From Gavia stellata (Eukaryota; Chordata; Aves; Gaviiformes; Gaviidae): DNA of 64,000 nt. The notes beneath the pieces are model-generated. The model ran no database searches. It was not told the DNA's origin and saw only the letters and a list, made by a program, of their open reading frames with translations. Made by a program: the position numbers and the translations under genes. This document shows positions 26,101 to 38,100 of the stretch, in pieces. Where the stretch lies: assembly GCF_030936135.1 (NCBI RefSeq), contig NC_082597.1, positions 72,646,495-72,710,494 of the forward strand, read 5' to 3'. How positions within the stretch are numbered: the first letter of the stretch is position 1; every line of letters starts with the position of its first letter.

Positions 26101-29100
26101 TGAACATCCATTTGGCAAAGATGTGACATCATGCATTTCTGGAGTTGGTCACAGATCAAACTAACTTTTTTGGATGATGCAGTGGAAATGTTCTACCATA
26201 GCCACTCTTACTCAAATCTGCACAGCTTTCCAATAGCTTTAATATATTTACACCTTTTTTGAAAAACACTAGCCAATAATGATGGAGGAATCAGTAGTCT
26301 GCAGATCTAGCATGGAAGACAGCAGTATGGAAGTACACCTAGAACCCATTGCATTGGGGTAGTTGTAGAGCAGTCTATTATTGGGTAGGAAGATGGGGAC
26401 ATGGCATAGAAGGGAGCAGATGGAGCGTTTAAGGTGTCATATACTTTTGGTGTGATAGGGAATGAGATGTGCCTAATAGCCTGAGGAAGAAGCGAGAGCT
26501 TAACCCAAAGGAAGTGGGAAAAATTGGTCCCTGCCGTAAAGGAGCCAAATAATTGCAGGGAATCCTTGAAACAGGTGGGAATGTAATCTCCAGTTAACCT
26601 AGTGCAGGAGAAAGGAACAGAAGAGACTAAGAAACTGCATTGTGTGAACAGTGAGTTTTATTCACTCTCCCAGTTGCCATTAAATAATATGGTGGCATGC
26701 CTTGCAAAAAAACAAAGTGGTCGTTTTGGAAGATTTTCTTGAGGTAGAGTTTTCTTTGCTTTGTTATCTGTCTATCTATATAACTGTTTCCTTTTTATAA
26801 CTTTATATGCATTCTGTCTAGAGTTGTTCATGTTTAGAATATGAACATGTTCAAGTAAATTTGGTTTAGAAAACAAAATATAAATATTCCATATTATGCT
26901 TGCTATTTATCATTGGTTTTGTGATGTGCTAAGATAACGTTTACAACTCTCAGATTGTGATTTTGCAAAGCTAAAAAACAACAAATAATTGGGGAAAAAA
27001 ATTTGAAGCCTCTCACTCAAGATACTGGTGTACTTCTTTCCCTTCATGGTGGTAAAATGCAAAAAAAAAGACCTGGCATTTCTTTTCCCATATCTACTTT
27101 TCTTCTTTATAATAGAATTTAAGATCCTAAATATCTTTTGCTAAACTTCAATTGCTAACGTTTAAAGGATACTTTCTTTAATAGAGGGTTACTTAAGGTA
27201 TATGCAGATATATTTGATAGTGATAGAAAGGCAAAAGATTTGTTATAATCTTGGAAGTCCTGTTGTCATCCTGATGCACTGTAGAAGAGTGCTGTAATTC
27301 AAATAGCTTGTGTAGTGTCGGAGGGAGTAAAATGAACCTAACTTGTTTGAGTTCTTGTAAAAGACAAGATTATTGGCACATACAGTGATAGTATCATATA
27401 TTAAGTATGCTTTACCTAAATAAGAACATAGTGTAAAAATCTCCACTTATTGTTAATCTTAATGTTGTTCCATGCAGCATCTTGTACAAATTACCAGTTT
27501 CCCTTTAAAATTGCAGCAAAGTCCTTATTTTGATCATTATAGTTTATTGTGCTGTAATCATAACTTAGATTCCAAATATAAAAAAAATCTTAAAGGTGCG
27601 AAGAAAATATTTTCATTATATACACAGTGAACAGAGAAATGTAAACTTTTTTCATTTGAAATAAAACTACTTTTGTCATGTCTTTAAGTAGGCTTCCTTA
27701 GGCTAACTTGCATGCCAACCTGTAGATTAGACAATTCGTACAAGTAGTAGTTAATTCAGTGTCCAGCAGAACAGGAATCGGACCTTAATTTATGAGCTTT
27801 CCATTATGAATTGAGTCAATTAGTGGAGTTTTACTTTGCTGGTTTCTCTGCTTTTGATGCCTAGTTAGTTCTTGAAGTAGAAACTATTCACTGAGGTATG
27901 AATAGGAAAAGCTGCTACTTCATAGAATGCTATCCTCTCTATGTATTTTTATTCTATATTAAGTTGAACCTAACCTGACCGTAACTGAAACTGGAGGGGT
28001 TTTTTTAGGTCTCCTCTGGGAGTTTTGCATCTTTCTTTGGTCGTTTTGTCTTCTGCTCATTTTGAGTTTTGTGTTCTGGGGTGGGGGTGAGGGAAGATAT
28101 CCTGAGGATGGGAGGGTAATAGAGTGGGTGGAATTTCCTTGACACCATGCCTGAAGGCTGTTAATTTTCAGTGCTGATAAGACTACTTCATATTGATTAT
28201 GATTCTCAGAATGGAAAGCACAGTTTAAAAAAAAAAATTAATTCTGGCCATTCTTTAATGACTGAATGAGTTTCTTCTGTGCTTCTCTAAAGCTTTGCTA
28301 GTAAACATACTGTTTTATCAGTAAAGATTGAAAATTATGAGCCACTTGTTGCAGTTCCCTAGCTTTCCAAGGAGATTATCAAGTTGAAGATAAATGTGGT
28401 TCCCAGAAATGAAAGTCAGTTTTATTTGTATCTTTAAGGGAGAACCACTTACAGTTTCTTGATTTGCGTAATCCTTTTGCATACGTAGTCTTTGTGCTGT
28501 CATATCACAAGGCATGTATGTTTAACCTGCTCTACTCTCTCACTGCTCTTCTGATATTTCAGCATTACAAGTTTCTTTATTGTGTTACCTGTTCCTCTGT
28601 ATGCTACAAAACCAGTGATAACCTGGGTTTGTGTTATGTAAATATTATGAGCCCAAATATTCTAGGGCTAAGAATCTAAATAACCAAAGTGATCCAGGAG
28701 AGTGGAAACAGCTCTAGAGAGGTGGTGATTCATAACAAGCTTTCTCAGTCTTGTTTTGTTTCCTGTGTATGTTTGTTATTTTAAGTTCCTTCAATTTCTC
28801 TATCTTGAAGGGCTTTTCTGTCTTCCCCTGGTTTTATGTTATCAATCTGAAGTGTTTGCAGTGTTGCTCCCTTTTCTAGATATTTATACCTAATCTAGAT
28901 GTAGCTTTACTCTAAAATAAGCTGCTGCTTCAAAAAGAATTTCAAAACAAGTTTTTTAATGTTATCAGTTGTCACGCTGTATAAAATTCCCTCCCTTGAC
29001 TTTTATTTTCCACTATGTTGATTTCTTAGTAGTCATGTAACTATATAGATATTCAATAAACAGTTTTGCAGACTTCTTTTTAAGATTGATTTATGAATAC

Positions 29101-32100
29101 TTTTTGGGTCTTGTTGATTTTGACTTTTTTTTTTTTTAGAATAACTTAATCTGTGTAAGGCATAGATTTGATTTCCAAAAAAAACGCCGAAGTGATTCAG
29201 AAGCACAAGTGCTTCCAAGTGAGTGGGTGCTCTCTTAAATCATGCAGTCCTGGAAATCATGGTCTTTTTCCTTTATCTAGAAGTTGCCTTAATGTCGCTT
29301 TTACTTATTTAAAGGTATCAAGAACCTGAAGGTGCTTCTGGAAAATGCTAGACCACCAAACACTCCTATTTTCCTTTTCTATCCCCCTTAACTTTTTAGT
29401 ATTGCATCTCTTACTTGCTAGGTTAATTCTCCCTCACTTTCACAAAGTAACTTTGACTTACACACTTTTTGCCTATCCTGTTTTTCCTCCCTTGCCTCTG
29501 AAGAGCCATGGAGTCAGTTGTGTTGTCTGATACCAGGGGTCTTTGTGGATAGGAGCTGTAAGAGCAGATGTGAACAGAAGGTGCTGCCTTTAAAACACAG
29601 TGGTGGACTTTAACTTCATATAGTTCTGGCTTACTGTTTTGCTTCAGGTATTCTAATTACTTGTTGCCATGTGAATTAGCTTTCTTTTTGGCAGCTGTTT
29701 AGTGTTCTGCAATCTGTTTTTGTTTTGATGGTGGTTTATCCACATACACTATTTTTTTTCTTAGTGGTGGTAGATTTTCCTGAATTCAGAAACTGATCAT
29801 TATCAGCCATGAAATTATTTTGGATACTTTCTATTTAAATTAAAGACAAATGGTTTTCTCAGGAAAATAATCAAAAAACCCACTTAGAAATGTGGGTAGC
29901 TGAAGTTATTTTTCTGTCTACTTTGAAGATTCTCTCTGGATTGCTTGCTGGTTAGATGAAAAGAAACTATAGAAGCTCTAAAGCATTGTGGCATTTCCAT
30001 GCCACAATCAAACTACATCCATTAAACCAAGGCAAACTGTTTTGCTTGTGAAACATTTATGTTCGATTTGGAGAATTAAATTGATAAATCATGGAAATTT
30101 AGTAATAGGAGTATATCTGTTACCAATGTGGATGCATCATAAAATACCAAATTCACCAAAGGTGGGGAGAGGAACAAAAAAGATGAGGCAAATGTTAAAC
30201 TTTTCTACTCTGTTGCTGTCTCATAGTGTTTGCTCATGTTCTGTGAACTCTTCATTTTTTTTCAGATCTGTTTTAATCTCACTTTTAAATTGGCATGATC
30301 ATTTGGAGAGCATAAAGCAAAGATTAATTTAAATCTGCTTGGACACTTGTGTGTAGTTGCCTTGAGCACCGCATTTTATTGCATTCTGGTACCCTGATGC
30401 AGATGTTCTGACAGTAACTTCATAAAGAGGTTTGCATTAAACTTAGCTTAATATTCATTGAGCTTAATATTCATTGAAGGTCAGGAAAACTTAAATCTTA
30501 ATACAAAACCATATGAAATTATTCTTCCTCTGCTTTCATTCAGGAACAGTGTGGCAATTTCTGTTACTAATCAGTTGCATCAAGTTCAGTTGTACCATTG
30601 AAATTGTTAGCTCTTAGAAATGATGTTTGTCCTACTTCAGTTTTTAACAGCCTTGGTCTGCAGTTCATATTGCTGGGAGGAATATAAAAAAGTAAAAGTT
30701 AATGATGTGATGCTTCTTGGAGAAGATATAGCGGCTCCCATGTTTGCAAGTGATGGAGATTTTATAAAAAAGATAAATAAAATTCCCAGGACAGATGGAG
30801 GAGCTTTCTATTGATGAGGGGAGCTCAGGGTTGATAATTTGATAATTCTCAAGCTTTGTGAGGATTTCTCTTTGCTTGACCTTTGATTGCATTAGGAAGT
30901 AGTGAGTGTAAATCACTTTGAATCTGGTGGCCTCAAAAAACTGTAAAACTGCTCGGTGGTCTGTTGTTTTTGTGGAACTAGTCCCTTGGCCAGAGCTGTA
31001 CACCAGAGTTTTCCACCCCTTGTCTTGGAAAGGAATAGAGAATAGAGTAATGGGTAAACTTTGAAGTTTTTGTTTTTACTCTTGACTTTTCCTAGTGAAA
31101 TGAAAATAATGAGGTGCTGGGGTATGTCACTAGGCATGGGTGGTGGGGTTTTTTCCCTTTCAATTTTTGTTCTGTTTTGACTTGGCATTTGTAATTGAAT
31201 GATTGCGATTGATGCTGTTTGTTTTCTTTTGGGATTAGTACCTAGTTGTGATTTGGTCTTCCATGTTGTAAAAGCTTTTCTGTTTTATTCTAGGTTTTAA
31301 CCCTTGAAGTTGCTGTAAGAAACAACTGTCGTTCACAGTGTTTCCATTATTCTGAGTTTGTTTTATCTGAATGTTACAGTTCAGCTTTCTTTTGTAAGCT
31401 TCCCTCATATGGATTGGAACAATGTAGCTGAAGCTCCATGCAGAAATGACAGGGTACTTCACTGACTAGTAAAAGCTAAAGAAACTAGCAGGGTATTTTT
31501 TTATCCTTAAAATATTCACCTACTTCCAGTGAGATTCGTAGTATTTGGATTCTTGAATGTTAATTATGCTTTTCATCTAGTCAGAGGCAATCTTCTGTGG
31601 TTTTGGTGCTTTATGACTGGATTATCACTGTGTACTTTAGAAGAAACTGTTTCTGAACATTCTTCACTTGCATTAGTGTAGTGTGCAGCTTGATGGCTAC
31701 TCAGTAGTGCTGGTTTTAGAGACTCTGCAATGTGTGTTCACATTTCTGCTCGTTTTCAATTTGATGCGTTACAAGATGAGGTTATTTATTATAGGATATG
31801 TCACAGTCGTTTCCCTTGGTGTTATCTGAAATTAGCTGGATCTTTTGCTTACCTACTGAACATCTGGGGACTGGAAGCTGAGCATTCTCGGTGGAAGTAC
31901 TGTAACTCTGAAATGAGCTCCTGTTGATCAGACTGAAGTAGTGCTTGTTGACCCACAAGGGCATGGTATAAGGCCCATCTGTTAGGTCTGAATTTTGCCT
32001 GAGGGAAGGTTACTTCAGTTAAGGTCTACAGGGAGTATGTTTAGCAGACATTAAAAGTATAACAGCAAATTGATTGAGCTTTTGTGCATGTGTTCAGTGC

Positions 32101-35100
32101 CTGGCTCTACCATTACTTCAATTGCACAGTTGCTTATGGGCGTTCATGGAAAGTAAAAATGAAATTATGCCATTCTTTTGTTTTTGTTGATATTCCTTCT
32201 AGACTCCTACTGTCTGTTATTCTGAAAGATTAACAGAAAAAGGGAAAGAAAAAAATTTGGGGCATCCCGTTCATTAAATTCAATGGAAGTGGTTACTCGC
32301 AGTAGTGAAGAAATTGATCATGGAGAGCCAAGCATGTGTCAGGAATGATGTGCGATACACCATTTTCTTTAATGCATTAAAATCACAGGCTTGTTATATT
32401 TTCATTCACATTTAACTGTACACAACAATTAATGCCCAAATGCGCATGTGGTAAATTGTGTGGTTTAAAATTTGTGCATTTTAAATTGGGAATAATTTGG
32501 AGATTTTTTTTCTTTATAGAAAATATTCATATTTACATGACTCTAACAATGGCTTAATTTTGCTCAGATCCTTAAAAGAGAAGAATAATCCAGGACTTAA
32601 AATGCTTGAAGAACTTTTTGTTTTTTATAAAGTGAAAATGACTTGCAACTTCTTGTAAGTTTTTAGCTATTATTTTTTGTTTCAGTTTCAGAATTGTTTT
32701 TAAATACAGTTTGGACTGGATTTAACCAGCTAGACACATTTGGTTCACACACATATAGATTGTGCAGGTACTAACCTTTTAAAGTGAAAGTGATGCTAAA
32801 AAAATTTTTATCATTTTGATTATGAAGATGTATTATTTCTAGCCAGAGGTAAAGTAGGTACAGGTAAAAATAAGACCTGAAACAGTGCCTTTTGAGGTAA
32901 TGATTCCTCTATTCAAGCTTGTGTTAAAGTTGTTGCTTAATTAACACACTTTAAATGTCTGTATCATTTCAAAGCTGTTGATATCCTGGTAGAGGGAAAA
33001 ATTGTAGGAGGAAGGAAAAAGGTCTTACTCTTCTGAGAAGATTCTGTGTTTTCAGGTCTACCTTGCTGCATTTGGAAGGCACTGTTTGCCAGTGTTTGCA
33101 GACTCGGTAAAATGAGGTGTGGGTTTAGTGATGTATTTTAGAAAGGCATTCAGTTCTTGCCTCTAGAGCTGTGATTTTTACTTCAAGTTGATTCTGATGC
33201 TCAGATTAGGATGAAAGTAAGGATAACATAACCTCGAAGACTACGTTGTGCTTGCTGTAACAGTTTTAAATTTTAGTAATTAGTCGGTCTTTTGAATGAT
33301 GCTTCTTAAAAACAGCTATTGTGTATGCAGGCTCTCTCCAGCAGTGACTGTTTTTGATGCTCTATTGTTTAGTATGACCCCTGAGTTGAACTCTCTGGAA
33401 CTCAAATGTCTGATGTTCTTCATCAGGCTATGGTCTATAGATCCATTACAATGGAGCTGGAGCCTGCTTACAGCTTGGGAGCAAACCCAGACCTGTCTGT
33501 CACTAGCAATAGGGGAATGCCAGAAGTGCTTAAGTTCTACTTGTGTCATTCTGCTTTGATAGTGGCAGTCAGGATTTAAACAGATCTCCTGGCTGGGGAA
33601 AAAGGGCTTAGAAAAAGGCAGAGAAACTTGCATTAACTTATTTAGCTAAAAATTTGTTTCAATGTCTTTGTTTTGTTATGAGTAGTTTGCAAGAATGTCT
33701 ATGTTTTCCTTACTTTGTTCCATTTTCTCCTCTTTAATATATGTTACTTTTCCACTTACAGGCTTTGTGGATTTCAGATGAGAAAGCAGAAGGATGTAAT
33801 TTCTATTACTACTTTCCCTTTGTTAAGGAACTTTTCCCTCTCTTGGATCATCCCAAGCAGGTAGAAAGTCAAATTGGATTGAAAAGCCCCATTCATAGAT
33901 TGAAAGAAATACAGACACAATTTCAGTAGTCCAGCCCTTCTTAGGCTGAGTTGACATGCTTCCACTCTTTTGGTCAGGAAAAGACTCAAGTGGACTAGAT
34001 AGGATGGTGGAGAGTGTGCACACATCTTGCCCACTTGTATGTCCTGCCCTCACGCCCTTTCTGAAATCCCAAAACCCAAAAAAGTGAATCAGCAGGTCTA
34101 ATAAATAAAATACTGGTCTGTTATCACTCATCTGGATTTGGGTTACTTTTTTACCATTTTTAGACTATATCTTGAATAGATTATAGAATCATAGTCCAAT
34201 GTAGCATTTCATCCTCAATTTCCAAGAAATTCTATATGTTACTACTTGGTTTAAGTGCTATGGGCAACCTTTTTTTATTTCAGTTCCTCTGATACTAAAT
34301 TTTGATACTGTGTGTGTAACTCTAATCTGTTAGCCCTTAGCAAACGCTTAGGCTATTAGAACCAAACCAAGCAAACATTTAAACTGTTACAGCTAAATGA
34401 GCTTTCTAAATGTTATTGGTTTCTCATGTCACTAATAACCCTACTTATCAGAATACCTTTTGCTGGAGCAGTTTTACTAGTTGACTTCTATATCTTTTTC
34501 TCCAAAAACAAGAGTAACTTTCTACAGGTAGGTTAGCATATATATATATAAAAAAGCCTAAATATTTGCATTCCTTAGGCTGTAAAATTAGAGACCTGTG
34601 ATTTTTGTATCATCAGGTGGTCAAGGTATGTTGCATTGCATTTGCAATATGAAATAAACTCTTATGCTACACGTTCGTCAATTTCATCTCTGCTTAGAGA
34701 AGTGAACCAGTTTGCATGCCTGTGAACCAGAGAAACCACACACATGTGCATGAGTGCACGTTTCTGCCCCCACCCCCAATTCTTTCACAGAACTCATTCT
34801 GGGTTATGTTTTCTCATTGCTTTAGTGCTTAAGACCAGGCTGTAAAACCAGGGAACCCTTGAGAGAACTATGCTAAATACCTCTTCCTAGTCTTTCCTTG
34901 TGGTCACCAGCACCATACATCTTCTTAGTTGGAAGTTTGTTTATGCCTATTTGTGGGTTGTTTAAGAATGGTACTGATGCTGTCAGTGGATGTAGAAACT
35001 CGGACTGAACGAAAATAGCTTGGAAGTTTGAGCTCCTACTTAATAAGTACTGTACTTCGGTATCTTTCAGCTGTGACAAAGTTAGGGTTAGTTAACCACA

Positions 35101-38100
35101 TGAAATGGTCTGAGGCAGCTATTGCATAAGTGCTGTATCTGCAGTGCTGTGCCATCCTTGGTTAAGCAACTTCCTGTTGGAACCACTGATGTGTGTAACA
35201 TTACTGTATGCAACAGAAGTGGTCAGGCTATGTGCCATCTTGTATGCATTCAAACCTACTTCTAAGTACTGATTTTGAGAAAACTGTTTGGATAACTCAA
35301 ACTCAGGTGTGTGTGTGGGGTCACATTTAATTATTTATTCAATTTTCCTATCATCCTGTTGGCAAATTTTGCTTTCATAAGAGTTTTACAAATTTTACTT
35401 TTGGGGATAATTTTTGGCTTAGGCATCAGCTGAGGAAGGAGGGGATGTCAGTCCCCTAGTTGCATTTATTGTGGGCCTGGCATGGTGGAAAAATTGGGAT
35501 TGCTTGCAACATATTTTGCACTTAAAGCTTCTGACCATTTCCTAGAGGGATCTTAAACTACTATTACCAGTAATTGTAGTTAGTGGCTGTTAACGCTGTT
35601 GGGACTGGTAACTTCAGCTCAGTGATAGTTGCATTTTCTTGGAAGTTTCTGGTGAATATAAAAAAAAAGCTTTTTGGGAAAGGCAGTGATATGGAACAGA
35701 TTAAAACCAATATCTATAGGCTTCTGTTGGCCACCTTTTCTTTATTTGCTAGTCATGGATTGTGAGCTTGTATGTCATGAAAGGAACCGAGACTACTTTG
35801 GGTGTGAGGGAAGGGGGAGATGGGGAGGGATCGTGGAAAGCTGTGTGTAAATGCTGTGTAGCAGCAAAGAGCCTCTATGACTTTCATAGGTAGAAGCCAT
35901 GCCTTGTAAATTGTCAATATTTTTTTGAAATTGGGGGTGGGGGGAAGCACGTGGCATTTGTATAGTGTTTAGGAAGTATGTATTTGATACACTTCTATTA
36001 AAGCAAAAAAACTGTTGAGAAGGTCTCTAAAACTTTCTTTTTAACTTGGAAAACAATGGCCTAAAAATAATTGGTCAGTTTTAACAATAGGAGACTAATG
36101 GTTTAGGTGAAGATTTTTAATGGATCTGTGCTTGGGATATGGTGGTCAGCGTTTTCGTAAATGTTACCTTGCTGGTATCTCTCGCGTCAGAATTTGCTCA
36201 TGAAACCAAATTGCTTGGGTTAGGTAAAATTAAAGCATAACTGGAAAGCATTGCTAAACAGAATCTGTTATTTTGACTAAGGCAAGATATTTTATATTGA
36301 TAAATGCAGTGGAATCCACATGGTGGGTGAGTGGTAGAAATCTAAACAAGGCAAATACCTATGATGATTTCAAAATCTATCACAGGAAAAAACTGCTAGC
36401 ATAGTAATGATTAAAAAAGATACAGATAACATGAGAAATTGCTAGTAAAGGCTTTTAGAGCAAAAGAGCAAATATGCTAATGATATCTTCAAATTTTGAA
36501 TAATGGTATAGTTTTTCTTTCATCCTTCTCAAAATGTGTGCTAGAACAATAATGGGTATGTAAACAGTGATGGCCAAAAATATGGAACAGCACCTGTACC
36601 TTTAAAAACAGAATCCTTTAGCATAGTAATTATGTGCAAGAGGTGGGGGAGAAAAGGGATATGATAAAAGTTAGAAAATTATGAATATTATATAGAGCTG
36701 AATAGGAAATTATTATTTTCTTTCTTTAAAGTAATGTAATTAGATTTTCTTTTCCTTGCACTTTGCACAGAAGAATACGTAAAGACACCTATGTAAAAAT
36801 TACTGCTGCATACTGGGCTGTGTTGGCAAAAGTGTATCTCTGCGGTCAATAGAAGTGATTTTTTACCTCTGCTTGGCACCATTAGGACTATGTCTGGATT
36901 ACTGTGTCCAGCTTGGGACTCATCCCAGATACTCACATACTGGAGAGGATCTGGTGGAGGGTCTCCAAGACGGTAAGAAGGCTGAAGCAAATGCTATACA
37001 TGGAGAGGCTGAGAGATGGGGTTTCTTCAGTTTTAGGATAAGGGCAAGGTTATTGCTGTTTTCAGTGACCTGATAGTGAGGTTTAGCAAAGGAGGAGTCA
37101 GAGTCATCTCAGCCCTACAGCTGCCAAGGATGAGAGGCAACAGATAGAAGTTGCAACACTGGAAATTCTGATGAGATGTTGGGAAATTTCCCCCCTCCCC
37201 CACAATGAGGTTAATTAGACATTGGGAAAATTGTAGCAGAAACTCCAGCCTTTGAAAACATCCATTAACAACTCAACTGAACAAGACCACAAGCAATCTG
37301 ATCTCACTTGCTCTTGTTTGAGCAGGAGATTTGACCACCTGATCTTCTGAGGTCCTTTCAAAGATGACCTGTTCTGTAATGCTGTGGCTTTGTGGAAGAC
37401 AAAAACATAAAGGTCCTAAAAAGTAACAAACAGATTCACAAGGTTAAAAAAGGTGCATCAGTAGCTATTTAATGCTTATGCAGGAAGAATATCCATCTAT
37501 CTCCCATGCTTTTTGCTTATATATGGAAAGAGCACACTCTCTGCAATTTTTTTTCTGTTCCAATTTGATACTTGGTTCTGTATCTGCCAAGACACAGAGC
37601 AGAACGGCTGATGAAAATGACCCCTGCTGGCCACGTATTCCCACTGCTGCTGCTGGCTTCTCTGGAAAGTTTAAAACAAAACAAAACGCATTAGTTCAGA
37701 CCATGCAAGTGCATGTGATGCACTTGCTGGGGCAAGTGTGGGAATACCTTAAACTTTCTGTAGAACTTCACTGCTGTATTTGTTTTAAGGATGTAGTGTT
37801 AGCGGTGGATGCTGGGCTAGATACATCTCTGGTCTGACCCAGCATGCCCTTCTTTTTTTGCCTTTTTTTTTTTCTTCTCTCCTGGGAAATAAAAATAATG
37901 AATGGCTGTTTAATGTAGCTTAAAAATGACTGTGTTAGTCACATGAGAGTTAATTTTCTGACACGTCAGTGAACGGGAGAATTTTTCATCCCTCCCTTTT
38001 GTTGTCAGTGTCCAGAAGAAGTTATACTGTCAAGTATTAGTAGCTGTTTCCTGACTGCACATTTGTTACAGTTAAGGTGATGAACCACAATAAATAGTAA

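Noticed and set aside
37472..37837. 121-codon frame upstream of exon 2
   Set aside because: No recognisable domain, partly overlaps an old repeat tail, and has no splice relation in phase with AEBP2.
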